NCBI GenBank assembly: GCA_019454205.1
Contig: CP075369.1
Span: 2,682,001 to 2,746,000, forward strand
Length of the DNA: 64,000 nucleotides
Direction: 5' to 3'
DNA from: Xanthobacteraceae bacterium
GTDB taxonomy: Bacteria; Pseudomonadota; Alphaproteobacteria; Rhizobiales; Xanthobacteraceae
A program made the translations under genes and the position numbers. Below the pieces are notes generated by a model. That model was not told where the DNA came from. It was given only the letters and a program-made list of their open reading frames with translations, and ran no database searches. This document shows, one piece after another, positions 25,779 through 34,662 of the stretch; position 1 is the first letter of the stretch, and each line of letters starts with the position of its first letter.

Positions 25779-26714
25779 ATGGCCACGCTCCTGATTGCAG
25801 AACACGATAACCAGACCCTGAACGGCGCGACCGCGAAGGCGCTGACCGCTGCCGCCGCTCTCGGTGGCGACGTCGACGTGCTGGTCGCTGGCGAAGGCGC
25901 GAAGGCGGTTGCCGATGCGGCTGCGAAACTCGCGGGCGTGAAGAAGGTGCTTCTCGCTGACAACGCCGCGTACAAGAACAAGCTGGCCGAGCCGATGACG
26001 GACCTGATCGTCAAGCTCGCTGCGAATTACGATGCAATCGTCGCTCCCGCCACGACCTCCGGCAAGAACTTCATGCCGCGCGTCGCGGCGCTGCTCGACG
26101 TCATGCAGATTTCGGAAGTCACCAAGGTCGAGAGCGCCGATACCTTCCAGCGTCCGATCTATGCCGGCAATGCGATCCAGACGGTGCAGTCTTCCGACAA
26201 GAAGAAAGTTATCACCGTTCGCACCGCCTCGTTCCAGGCGGCTGGCGAGGGCGGCTCGGCTTCCGTCGAGAACGCCGAAGGTGCCGGCGATCCGGGCCTT
26301 TCCTCTTTCGTGGGCGAAGAACTCTCCAAGTCCGACCGCCCCGAACTCACCTCGGCCCGCATCATCATTTCCGGCGGCCGCGCGATGGCGAACAAGGAAA
26401 ACTTCGCAAAATACATCGAGCCGGTCGCGGACAAGCTCGGCGCGGCGATGGGTGCGTCCCGCGCAGCCGTCGATGCCGGTTATGCTCCGAACGACTGGCA
26501 GGTCGGCCAGACCGGCAAGGTCGTGGCGCCGGAGCTTTACATCGCCGTCGGCATTTCCGGCGCGATCCAGCATCTTGCCGGCATGAAGGACTCGAAGGTC
26601 ATCGTCGCGATCAACAAGGACGAAGAGGCGCCGATCTTCCAGGTCGCCGATTACGGCCTTGTCGGCGATCTCTTTCAGGTATTGCCCGAACTCGAAAAAG
26701 AACTCAGCAAATAG
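25779..26714 (+). CDS. etfA: Electron transfer flavoprotein alpha subunit
   Basis: The 311-residue FAD-binding subunit pairs with EtfB. The N-terminal domain starts MATLLIAEHDNQ. The C-terminal FAD domain is marked by ISGGRAMANKENF, then GAAMGASRAAVDAGY, and GKVVAPELYIAVGISGAIQH, all conserved in the family. The ATG at 25779 is preferred over an in-frame TTG six bases earlier that overlaps the etfB stop. hbd follows after 15 bases on the same strand. Confidence 0.97.
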   Translation: MATLLIAEHDNQTLNGATAKALTAAAALGGDVDVLVAGEGAKAVADAAAKLAGVKKVLLADNAAYKNKLAEPMTDLIVKLAANYDAIVAPATTSGKNFMPRVAALLDVMQISEVTKVESADTFQRPIYAGNAIQTVQSSDKKKVITVRTASFQAAGEGGSASVENAEGAGDPGLSSFVGEELSKSDRPELTSARIIISGGRAMANKENFAKYIEPVADKLGAAMGASRAAVDAGYAPNDWQVGQTGKVVAPELYIAVGISGAIQHLAGMKDSKVIVAINKDEEAPIFQVADYGLVGDLFQVLPELEKELSK

Positions 26715-26729
26715 CGAGCGACCCGCGCG

Positions 26730-27608
26730 ATGAAGCCTCTCAAAAAAATCGGTGTTATCGGCGCGGGCCAGATGGGCAACGGCATTGCGCATGTCTGCGC
26801 GCTTGCCGGTTATGACGTGAAGCTCAACGACATCTCCGAAGAGCGCATCAAGACCGGCCTCGCCAACATCAACGGCAACATGCAGCGTCAGGTGACCAAG
26901 GCGCTGATTTCCGAGGGCGACCGCCAGACCGCGCTCGCGCGCATCCTGCCTGCGGTAACCTTCAACGATCTCGCGGACTGCGATCTCGTCATCGAGTCGG
27001 CCTCCGAGAAGGAGGAGATCAAGAAGAAGATCTTCACCGAACTCAGCCAGATCATGCCGAAGGAAGCGCTGCTCGCTTCCAACACTTCTTCCATTTCCAT
27101 CACGCGTCTCGGCGCGGGCACCGACCGCCCGGAGAAATTCATCGGCATTCACTTCATGAATCCGGTGCCGCTGATGGAGCTGGTCGAACTGGTACGCGGT
27201 ATCGCCACCGACGACGACACCTTCGAAACCTCGAAGGAATTCGTCTCCCGCCTCAACAAGACCTACGCGGTAGCGGAAGATTTCCCGGCCTTCATCGTCA
27301 ACCGCATCCTGCTGCCGATGATCAACGAAGCGATCTACACGCTCTACGAGGGCGTCGGCTCGGTGGAAGCGATCGACAAGGCGATGAAGCTCGGCGCCAA
27401 TCACCCGATGGGTCCGCTGCAACTCGCCGACTTCATCGGTCTGGATACCGTGCTCTCGGTAATGCAGGTACTGCACGAAGGGCTGGCGGATTCGAAATAC
27501 CGCCCCTGTCCGCTGCTCGTGAAGTATGTCGAAGCCGGCTGGCTGGGTCGCAAGACCAAGCGCGGCTTCTACGATTACCGCGGCGAAAAGCCGGTCCCGA
27601 CCCGCTAA
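26730..27608 (+). CDS. hbd: 3-Hydroxybutyryl-CoA dehydrogenase
   Basis: The 292-residue NAD(P)-dependent enzyme interconverts (S)-3-hydroxybutyryl-CoA and acetoacetyl-CoA. The dinucleotide loop is GVIGAGQMGNGIAHV near residues 8-22. The active-site region contains SNTSSISITRLG and GIHFMNPVPLMELVE, with the catalytic His in that block, followed by VNRILLPMINEAI. It is the single-domain type, not fused to enoyl-CoA hydratase. It ends the etfBA-hbd unit and fits the butanoyl-CoA theme of the region. Confidence 0.95.
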   Translation: MKPLKKIGVIGAGQMGNGIAHVCALAGYDVKLNDISEERIKTGLANINGNMQRQVTKALISEGDRQTALARILPAVTFNDLADCDLVIESASEKEEIKKKIFTELSQIMPKEALLASNTSSISITRLGAGTDRPEKFIGIHFMNPVPLMELVELVRGIATDDDTFETSKEFVSRLNKTYAVAEDFPAFIVNRILLPMINEAIYTLYEGVGSVEAIDKAMKLGANHPMGPLQLADFIGLDTVLSVMQVLHEGLADSKYRPCPLLVKYVEAGWLGRKTKRGFYDYRGEKPVPTR

Positions 27609-27635
27609 CGGCCAGCGATAAGCGTTCTTTAACCC

Positions 27636-27656
27636 GCGGCCGCCATTTTGGCGGCC
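27636..27656 (+). promoter_or_regulatory. Hairpin abutting the start codon of the small motility-like gene
   Basis: GGCCGCC and GGCGGCC pair around a short AT-rich loop (ATTTT), and the right arm ends directly before the ATG at 27657. No normal ribosome site is visible, so the structure covers the place where one should be. It could hinder translation starts; this is inferred only from the sequence. Confidence 0.4.
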
Positions 27657-27854
27657 ATGGAAACCGCCCTCATTTCCGCAGTCATGGCCTCGAAGGCCTC
27701 GCAGGTGCAGATGGCGCTTGCGGCGAAGCTCGCGAAGATGAACGCTTCGAGCGAGCAATCAATCGCGCAGCTGCTCGAAGCCGCGAACCAGAACGCGCAG
27801 AAATTGGCCGACGCTGCCGCCGGCCTCGGCCAGAACCTCGATATTAAAGTCTGA
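27657..27854 (+). CDS. Putative motility protein (YjfB-like)
   Basis: The 65-residue Ala-rich helical protein (METALISAVMASKASQVQMA, then QLLEAANQNAQKLADAAAG) looks like the small YjfB-type putative motility proteins. Function is not known. The usual ribosome-binding site is absent; a hairpin sits immediately before the ATG. An in-frame TTG at 27648 would add three residues but lies in the hairpin. It follows hbd by 48 bases and faces the convergent tlpA. Confidence 0.6.
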   Translation: METALISAVMASKASQVQMALAAKLAKMNASSEQSIAQLLEAANQNAQKLADAAAGLGQNLDIKV

Positions 27855-27887
27855 TCGTTCCGGCGCGCCGAAGGGCGGCCGATTGAA

Positions 27888-28568
27888 TCAATTCCCCGCA
27901 ATCGCCGTGCGGATCAGCGAGAGCGCTTCCTCGCTCGCCCATTCCGCCGGACCCAGCACGAAGCCGAGTTCGCACCCGTTGCGGTCGATCAGCAGCGTGC
28001 TCGGCAATCCGGGCGCGCGCTCGACGGCCTTGAGCTTCTGGAAAACTTCCGCCTTCGGGTCTTCGTAATAGGCGAGATGCTTTATGCCGATGGCGGCGAG
28101 AAAGGCCTTCGGCTTTTCACGCTCGCGCGTATCGAGGTTGATCGCCACCACCTCGAAATCCTTGCCGCCGAGCTTCGCCTGCAACTCGTCGAGTGCGGGC
28201 ATTTCCTTCCGGCACGGCAGGCACCATGTCGCCCAGAGGTTCACCAGCACCACCTTGCCGCGCAGTTTGGTCAGGTCGACGGCCTGCCCGGAGGCATTGA
28301 GGAACGAGATCGGCGTCGCCGCGCGGGGGCGCTCGTTGGCCTGAAAAGCCGCGACTTCGCCCTTCGCCAGCGGCATTAACCGCTTGGAGGTCAGCGCCGC
28401 GTTAACACAGGAAGCATCGGTGCCGAGGCCCGCGTTGCGTTGCAGGCCGCCGGTCAAGTATACCCCCGCGAACCCCGCAATCGTGCCGAGCAGAGCCGCA
28501 AGCAAAGCGTAGCGCGCGCGGCGCAGCCAGTTCACGCGGGCGGTGGTTTCAGGTGGAGTAGCGGTCAT
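27888..28568 (-). CDS. tlpA: Thiol:disulfide interchange protein TlpA
   Basis: This 226-residue membrane-anchored periplasmic thioredoxin has one N-terminal helix (residues about 20-40) and the redox site WCLPC (Cys116, Cys119). Two further cysteines, Cys54 and Cys199, match the extra structural disulfide of Bradyrhizobium TlpA. In that organism TlpA reduces the copper chaperone and CoxB during cytochrome oxidase assembly. The start at 28568 is taken because the frame remains open far upstream but antisense to argH. It is divergent from argH, 24 bases away. Confidence 0.93.
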   Translation of the reverse strand: MTATPPETTARVNWLRRARYALLAALLGTIAGFAGVYLTGGLQRNAGLGTDASCVNAALTSKRLMPLAKGEVAAFQANERPRAATPISFLNASGQAVDLTKLRGKVVLVNLWATWCLPCRKEMPALDELQAKLGGKDFEVVAINLDTREREKPKAFLAAIGIKHLAYYEDPKAEVFQKLKAVERAPGLPSTLLIDRNGCELGFVLGPAEWASEEALSLIRTAIAGN

Positions 28569-28592
28569 ATACGGGCCGTCGGGATTTGAGAC

Positions 28593-29981
28593 ATGAGTAA
28601 CCGGATGTGGGGCGGGCGGTTCGCGGCGGGGCCGGATGCCATCCTCGAAGAGATCAACGCCTCCATCGACTTCGACCGGCACTTGTTCGCACAGGACATC
28701 GCCGGCTCCAAGGCGCATGCCTCGATGCTGGCGGCACAAGGCATCATTACGGCAGCTGACGCGGACAAAATCGCGCAGGGCCTCGACACCATCCTGCGCG
28801 AAATCCTCGACGGCAAATTCAACTTCTCGAAAGCGCTCGAAGACATCCACATGAATGTGGAGTCGCGCCTCGCCGAACTGATCGGTCCGGCTGCCGGGCG
28901 GCTGCACACCGCGCGTTCGCGCAACGATCAGGTCGCGACCGATTTCCGGCTCTATATCCGCGACACCATCGACGGCCTCGACAACTCGCTCGCGGATCTG
29001 CAACTCGCGCTCGCGGAAAAAGCGCTGGAGCATGCGGAAACGGTGATACCCGGCTTCACGCATCTGCAAACCGCGCAACCCGTCACCTTCGGCCATCACC
29101 TGCTCGCTTACGTCGAGATGCTGTCGCGCGACCGCGGACGGCTCACCGACGCACGCAAACGCATGAACGAGAACCCGTTGGGGAGCGCCGCGCTCGCCGG
29201 CACCTCGTTTCCCATCGACCGCGACGCGACCTCGAAGGCGCTCGGCTTCGATCGGCCGACCGCGAACAGCCTCGATGCCGTATCCGACCGCGACTTCGTA
29301 CTGGAGACGCTCGCGGGCGCGTCGATCTGCGCCATGCACCTTTCTCGCTTCGCGGAAGAGATCGTGATCTGGACCACGCCGTCGTTCGGCTTCGTTGCGC
29401 TCTCCGACAAATTCACGACCGGCTCCTCGATCATGCCGCAGAAGCGCAACCCCGACGCGGCCGAACTCGTGCGCGCGAAGGTCGGCAAGATCGTTGGCGC
29501 GCTGACACAGTTGCTCATCGTGATGAAGGGCCTGCCGCTCGCCTACGCCAAGGACATGCAGGAAGACAAAGACGCCACCATCCGCGCGCTGTCCGACTTC
29601 TCGGTCGTGATCGCCGCGACCGCGGGCATGGTCCGCGACCTCACCGTGGATGCGAAGAAGATGAAGGCCGCGGCCGGCGAAGGCTATTCCACCGCGACCG
29701 ACCTCGCGGACTGGCTGGTGCAGAAACTCAACATCCCGTTCCGGGAAGCGCACCACATCACGGGCAGCATCGTAGCAAAAGCAGCCAGCGCCAATCTGCC
29801 GCTGCATCGCCTGCCGCTCGCGGACATGCAGGCGGTCGAGAAACGGATCACGGACGACGTCTTCTCCGTGCTCTCGGTCTCGAAATCGGTAGCCAGCCGC
29901 ACCAGCTACGGCGGAACGGCCCCGAAAAACGTGCGGATGCAGGCCAAACGCTGGCTGAAACGCCTTGGCAAGGAAGGCTGA
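28593..29981 (+). CDS. argH: Argininosuccinate lyase
   Basis: The 462-residue enzyme performs the last step of arginine synthesis, splitting argininosuccinate to arginine and fumarate. The opening MWGGRFAAGPD, the HTARSRNDQVATDFRLY block and the superfamily signature GSSIMPQKRNPDAAE (near residue 280) are intact. The adjacent lptM and lysA genes give the argH-lptM-lysA order usual in alphaproteobacteria. Confidence 0.97.
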   Translation: MSNRMWGGRFAAGPDAILEEINASIDFDRHLFAQDIAGSKAHASMLAAQGIITAADADKIAQGLDTILREILDGKFNFSKALEDIHMNVESRLAELIGPAAGRLHTARSRNDQVATDFRLYIRDTIDGLDNSLADLQLALAEKALEHAETVIPGFTHLQTAQPVTFGHHLLAYVEMLSRDRGRLTDARKRMNENPLGSAALAGTSFPIDRDATSKALGFDRPTANSLDAVSDRDFVLETLAGASICAMHLSRFAEEIVIWTTPSFGFVALSDKFTTGSSIMPQKRNPDAAELVRAKVGKIVGALTQLLIVMKGLPLAYAKDMQEDKDATIRALSDFSVVIAATAGMVRDLTVDAKKMKAAAGEGYSTATDLADWLVQKLNIPFREAHHITGSIVAKAASANLPLHRLPLADMQAVEKRITDDVFSVLSVSKSVASRTSYGGTAPKNVRMQAKRWLKRLGKEG

Positions 29982-30053
29982 GCCAGTCTCCGGTAAGCCT
30001 CGCTTTGGCCCCGGTTTTCCGCTACCCAACCCCCGCGTTCAGGAGTGTTTCTA

Positions 30054-30389
30054 GTGTCGGCTGGGCAAATTTTCGGGAAATCGCGCGTCATTGCGCTGCT
30101 TGGCGTGCTCGTCATCGCCGGTTGCGGCGTGAAGGGTCCGCTGGAGCCGCCTCCCGGCTCGCAGGCTGCCGCTCCCATCGCCGCGCAGACCGAGCATGAG
30201 ATCGACCCTGCGCTCGGCAACACCATCACCGGCACCAAGACGGAAGTGCAAAGCTCGAACCCGGCAACCATCACCTCGCCGCTGGTGGACGACAACCGCA
30301 AACGCAAGCGCGTCAAACGCGGCAATGTCCCGCTGACCAGCGAGCCGGAAAAGCCGAACCAGACTTTCATTCTCGACGGTTTGCTCTAA
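30054..30389 (+). CDS. lptM: Small lipoprotein LptM
   Basis: The 111-residue protein has a lipoprotein signal with lipobox AGC (LGVLVIAGCGVKGPLEPPP). The CGxKGPL motif directly after the lipidated Cys is diagnostic of LptM/YifL, which helps the LptD-LptE lipopolysaccharide translocon mature in the outer membrane. The GTG at 30054 is chosen as start: AGGAG lies eight bases upstream. The rest is Pro/Ala-rich and poorly conserved. Confidence 0.88.
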   Translation: MSAGQIFGKSRVIALLGVLVIAGCGVKGPLEPPPGSQAAAPIAAQTEHEIDPALGNTITGTKTEVQSSNPATITSPLVDDNRKRKRVKRGNVPLTSEPEKPNQTFILDGLL

Positions 30390-30401
30390 CTTCCCTTCCC
30401 C

Positions 30402-31667
30402 ATGCGTCACTTCGAATATCGCAACGGCGTCCTGCACGCCGAAGACGTGGACCTGACCGCGCTCGCGCGCGAAGTCGGTACGCCGTTCTATTGCTATTCC
30501 ACCGCGACGCTGGAGCGCCACTACAAGGTGTTCGCGGAAGCCTTCGCCGATGTGCCCGCGCTCGTCTGCTACGCGATGAAGGCCAATTCCAATCAGGCGG
30601 TGATCGCGACTCTCGCCCGTCTCGGTGCGGGCACCGACATCGTTTCCGGTGGCGAATTACAACGCGCGCTTGCCGCCGGCGTGCCCGCGGACAAGATCGT
30701 GTTCTCCGGCGTCGGCAAGACGCGGGACGAAATGGCTGCCGCGCTGGACGCGGGCATCTTCTGCTTCAACGTCGAGAGCGAGCCTGAACTGCACGCGCTC
30801 TCCGAAGTCGCCACGTCCCGTGGCAAGACCGCACCCGTTTCGCTCCGCATCAACCCCGATGTGGACGCGAAAACGATGGCGAAGATTTCGACCGGCAAGA
30901 AGGGTGACAAGTTCGGCATTCCGATTGCGCGCGCGAAGACGGTCTATGCCATCGCCGCGAAACTGCCGGGTCTCAAAGTCACCGGCATCGACATGCATAT
31001 CGGCAGCCAGATCACCAAGCTGACGCCGTTCGATACCGCGACCAGGAAGATCGCCGCCCTCGCGCGCGAACTCAAAAGCCAGGGCCATGCCATCGACCAC
31101 ATCGATGTCGGCGGGGGCTTAGGCATTCCTTACAAGGCCGGCGACCCGCCGCCGCCCGTGCCGAAGAAATATGCCGAGATCATCAAGCGCAATACGCGCG
31201 GGCTGAACGTGAAGCTCGTATTCGAGATCGGCCGCATGATCGCGGGCAACGCCGGCATCCTCGTCGCTTCCGTGATCTACTGGAAGAAGACCGGCGCGAA
31301 GAACTTCATGATCGTGGACGCCGCGATGAACGATCTCGTGCGACCGACGCTCTATCATGCGTGGCACGACATTCTTCCCGTGAAGAAGACGCCGCGCATG
31401 AAGACCGCGCTGGCCGACGTGGTCGGGCCGGTCTGCGAATCGGGCGATTATCTGGCGCAGGCGCGGCGCGTGCCGGTGCTGAGCGAAGGCGATCTCGTCG
31501 CCATCATGACCGCGGGCGCCTACGGCGCGGTGCAGGCGGGAACCTATAATACCCGCCCGCTGATCCCGGAAGTGCTTGTCCGGGCTAGCGAATACGCCGT
31601 GGTCCGCCCGCGTCTCGACGCCGCAGCCATCATCGCACAGGACCGCATGGCGCCCTGGCTGCGCTGA
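30402..31667 (+). CDS. lysA: Diaminopimelate decarboxylase
   Basis: The 421-residue PLP enzyme makes lysine from meso-diaminopimelate. The PLP lysine lies in LVCYAMKANSN (near residue 60), and the HIGSQI, GGGLGIPY and VGPVCESGDYLA blocks are typical. It is the last gene of the argH-lptM-lysA group; the TIGR02302 gene follows on the same strand after 94 bases. Confidence 0.97.
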   Translation: MRHFEYRNGVLHAEDVDLTALAREVGTPFYCYSTATLERHYKVFAEAFADVPALVCYAMKANSNQAVIATLARLGAGTDIVSGGELQRALAAGVPADKIVFSGVGKTRDEMAAALDAGIFCFNVESEPELHALSEVATSRGKTAPVSLRINPDVDAKTMAKISTGKKGDKFGIPIARAKTVYAIAAKLPGLKVTGIDMHIGSQITKLTPFDTATRKIAALARELKSQGHAIDHIDVGGGLGIPYKAGDPPPPVPKKYAEIIKRNTRGLNVKLVFEIGRMIAGNAGILVASVIYWKKTGAKNFMIVDAAMNDLVRPTLYHAWHDILPVKKTPRMKTALADVVGPVCESGDYLAQARRVPVLSEGDLVAIMTAGAYGAVQAGTYNTRPLIPEVLVRASEYAVVRPRLDAAAIIAQDRMAPWLR

Positions 31668-31761
31668 ATGGGTGCAGTGCCGCGAAAGTCATTGGCCGGG
31701 GCCGCCGGACCCCGATAAACTTCCCGCAGGGCATGGGGGTGCTCTGCGTAAGGAACGTTCG

Positions 31762-34281
31762 TTGAGCGGCACGCCGGATCAGCAAGAGAACTCCGCCCCC
31801 GGCACCGTCCGGGAAGCGCTGGCTGCGCTCAAGGTCGCGCTGACGCGCACGCGCCAAAGCCTGCTGTTCGAAAAAATCTGGCCGGTCGCCGTCTCGCTCG
31901 CGGCGGGCATCGGCATCTTTCTCGCAATTTCCTGGGCCGGCCTCTGGATCGCGCTGCCGCCGATGGCGCGCATCGCCGGTCTCGTTCTTCTCGTCGCGCT
32001 GGTTGCCGCAAGCCTGTTTCCCGCGATCCGTATTCGCCTGCCCGGAAACAACGAGGCCGTGCGCCGCCTTGAGCAAAGCAACGCCAGCACGCACCGCCCC
32101 GCGACCGCGCTGACCGATCGCATCGCCTCCAAACCCGACCCGATGGCGGAAGCGCTCTGGCGCGAGCATGTCGCACGCACCGCCGACGCCGCGAAGAAAC
32201 TCCGCGCGACACCGCCGCGCCCGCAACTTGCACTGCGCGACCCGATGGCGTTCCGCGCGCTGATCCTGCTCGGCGTCGTCGTGACTTTCTTCGTCGCGGA
32301 AGGCGACCGCATGCGCCGTGTCGCCGCCGCGTTCGACTGGACCGGCGCGCTGACCCCGCGCCTCTACCGCGTGGATGCGTGGGTCGCGCCGCCGCAATAC
32401 ACCGCCCGCGCGCCGGTGCTGCTCACCGGCATCCGTCACGACGAAGCCGCGGCCGGCGAAACGCCGCTGGTGATGGTGCCCGCGGGAAGCACGCTGATCG
32501 TGCGCGCGACCAACCTCGCGAACCTCGATCTCGCGATCGACGGAAAATTGCAGGAAGAACCGAACCCGAATCCGCAGAACGCGGCAGCCGGTATCGAGCG
32601 CCACTTCAAGATTCTGGAAGACGCTTCCGTCACCGTGCGCGGTCTGCCCTCCGGCAGCGTGACCTGGCACTTCCGCGCCATCCCCGACCGCGTGCCGGTG
32701 ATCGAACTCCTGAAGAACCCGGAAATCTCCGGCCGCAACGCATTCTCGCTCAACTACAAGATCGAGGACGACTACGGCGTCACCTCGGCCGAAGCGAAGT
32801 TCGAGCGTGTCGTGCCGGGTGCCCGCAACAGTCTCAGCCCGCGCCCGCTGGTGAACGCACCCGACTTCCCGCTCATCCTGCCGCAGGCGCGCACCAAATC
32901 CGGCACCGCCACCACGGCGCGCGACCTCACCGAACATCCGTGGGCGGGCGCGGTGTTGCGCATGACCCTTCATGCGCGCGACGAAGGCGGCAACACCGGC
33001 GTCAGTCAGGCCTACGAAGTGACGGTCCCGCAGCGCTCGTTCGAGAAGCCGCTCGCCCGCGCGCTGATCGAGCAGCGCCGCGAGCTTGCCTTCGATGCCA
33101 ATGCGCGCGGGCGCGTGCAGCGCGCGCTCGACGCACTCATGATCGCGCCGGACCGCTTCACCACGGAAGCGAACGTCTATCTCGGCCTGCGCACGGCAAG
33201 CACAAGGTTGCGCCTGTCGCGCACCGACGACGACCTGCGCGGCGTGATCGACTATCTCTGGGAAATCGCCGTGCTGATCGAGGACGGCACCCTCTCCGAC
33301 GTGGAGCGCGACCTGCGCGCCGCCGAGAACGCGCTGAAACAGGCGCTGGAACGCGGCGCCAGCGAAGAGGAAATCAAGAAGCTGATGGATCAGCTTCGCG
33401 CGGCACTCGAAAAATACTTACAGGCGCTGGCCGAACAGCAGAACCGCCAAAGCAACGACAATCCCCGGCCGGACGCGAACGTGCGCACGCTTCGTCCGCA
33501 GGACCTCAAGAACATGCTCGACCGCATCGAGCGCATGGCGCGGCAGGGCGACCTTTCGGGCGCGCAGAAGCTGCTCTCCGAATTGCAGTCGCTGATGCAG
33601 AACCTGCAACGCAACCGCCGCAACGCCGGGCCGCAGCAGGACCAGAACACGCCGCTCGATCAACTGGGCCGCATGATTCAGGAACAGCAGCGCCTGCGTG
33701 ACCGCACCTTCCGGCAGGGCCGCGAGAATCCGCGCGGCGACCAGCAACAGAAAGGCCAGAAGCAACAGCGCCAGTCGATGCGCGACCTGCAAAAGAATCA
33801 AGGCGACCTGCGCCAGCAGCTCGAACAGATGCTAGAGCAGTTGCGCAAGCGCCAGCAGGGTCAGGACGGACAGGATGGTCCCGGCAAGGAAGCGGGCGAA
33901 GCGCTGAACCGCGCCGAACAGGCGATGCGCGACGCCGAAGACGCACTCGGCAACGGCGACGCGGAAGGCGCGATCGATCAGCAGGGCCGCGCGCTGCAAA
34001 GCCTGCGGCAAGGCGCGCAGGCAATGGCCGATGCGATGCAGGGACCGGGCGACGGTCCCGGCGATCCGAACGGGCCGGAAGCCGAAGCCGCCGAACGCAC
34101 CGATCCGCTGGGCCGCCCGACCCGCAACCGCGACTTCGGCGACGACTACACCGTGAAGGTGCCGGACGAAATCGACGCGCAGCGCGCGCGGCGCGTGCTG
34201 GAGGAATTGCGCCGCCGTCTCAGCGATCCGAACCGGCCGCGCCTCGAACTGGAATATCTCGACCGTCTGTTGCGGGAATAG
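31762..34281 (+). CDS. TIGR02302 family membrane protein (DUF4175)
   Basis: The 839-residue protein of the alphaproteobacterial TIGR02302 family has two membrane helices near residues 38-75 and one near 165, then a beta-rich domain (about 190-450), and a long Gln-rich coiled region near residues 600-770 (QQKGQKQQRQSMRDLQ) likely in the periplasm. Its function is unknown. The TTG at 31762 is preferred, with AAGGAACGTTCG upstream; an open frame extends to 31576 but over lysA. A CpdR-like gene lies convergent three bases downstream. Confidence 0.85.
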   Translation: MSGTPDQQENSAPGTVREALAALKVALTRTRQSLLFEKIWPVAVSLAAGIGIFLAISWAGLWIALPPMARIAGLVLLVALVAASLFPAIRIRLPGNNEAVRRLEQSNASTHRPATALTDRIASKPDPMAEALWREHVARTADAAKKLRATPPRPQLALRDPMAFRALILLGVVVTFFVAEGDRMRRVAAAFDWTGALTPRLYRVDAWVAPPQYTARAPVLLTGIRHDEAAAGETPLVMVPAGSTLIVRATNLANLDLAIDGKLQEEPNPNPQNAAAGIERHFKILEDASVTVRGLPSGSVTWHFRAIPDRVPVIELLKNPEISGRNAFSLNYKIEDDYGVTSAEAKFERVVPGARNSLSPRPLVNAPDFPLILPQARTKSGTATTARDLTEHPWAGAVLRMTLHARDEGGNTGVSQAYEVTVPQRSFEKPLARALIEQRRELAFDANARGRVQRALDALMIAPDRFTTEANVYLGLRTASTRLRLSRTDDDLRGVIDYLWEIAVLIEDGTLSDVERDLRAAENALKQALERGASEEEIKKLMDQLRAALEKYLQALAEQQNRQSNDNPRPDANVRTLRPQDLKNMLDRIERMARQGDLSGAQKLLSELQSLMQNLQRNRRNAGPQQDQNTPLDQLGRMIQEQQRLRDRTFRQGRENPRGDQQQKGQKQQRQSMRDLQKNQGDLRQQLEQMLEQLRKRQQGQDGQDGPGKEAGEALNRAEQAMRDAEDALGNGDAEGAIDQQGRALQSLRQGAQAMADAMQGPGDGPGDPNGPEAEAAERTDPLGRPTRNRDFGDDYTVKVPDEIDAQRARRVLEELRRRLSDPNRPRLELEYLDRLLRE

Positions 34282-34284
34282 CCG

Positions 34285-34647
34285 CTACGCGGCCAGCACT
34301 TCGCGCACCTGTGCGCGCAGCTTTTCGATCTCGAAGGGTTTCAGGATGACGCCGCGGATCAGCGTATCTAGGCCGCTCGCGCGCGCCTGCTGGTCGGCAT
34401 AGCCGGTCATCAGCAGGATCGGCAGCGCGGGAAAATCGCGCGAGGCGGCGAGCGCCAGCGCAATCCCGTCCATCACCGGCATCGAAATATCGGCAAGCAT
34501 CAGGTCGGCCTCGCCGCCGCCTTGCAGATAGTCATGCGCCGCCGCGCCGTCGGCCACGGCGTGCACCGCATGGCCGTCGAGTTCCAGCGCGCGCGTAATC
34601 AGTACGCGCATCGCCTCCTCGTCTTCCGCGATCAGTATGCGAGCCAT
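34285..34647 (-). CDS. cpdR: CpdR-like single-domain response regulator
   Basis: The 120-residue receiver-only protein has the phosphoacceptor at Asp53 (LADISMPVMDG), acidic residues at 9-11, a Thr in MTGYAD and the Lys in ILKPFE. This form matches CpdR, which in Caulobacter directs ClpXP proteolysis of cell-cycle regulators when unphosphorylated. CpdR next to a TIGR02302 gene is a usual alphaproteobacterial arrangement. The kinase is not in the window. Confidence 0.87.
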   Translation of the reverse strand: MARILIAEDEEAMRVLITRALELDGHAVHAVADGAAAHDYLQGGGEADLMLADISMPVMDGIALALAASRDFPALPILLMTGYADQQARASGLDTLIRGVILKPFEIEKLRAQVREVLAA

Positions 34648-34662
34648 GAACGGCCTTGAACG

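Noticed and set aside
25644..27758. Long open frame on the minus strand across etfB, etfA and hbd
   Set aside because: It is antisense to three clear genes and arises from high GC content; its translation is rich in Arg, His and Asp without domain structure.
27888..30029. 713-codon frame on the minus strand as one gene
   Set aside because: Only the last 226 codons (TlpA) are protein-like; the rest is antisense to argH.
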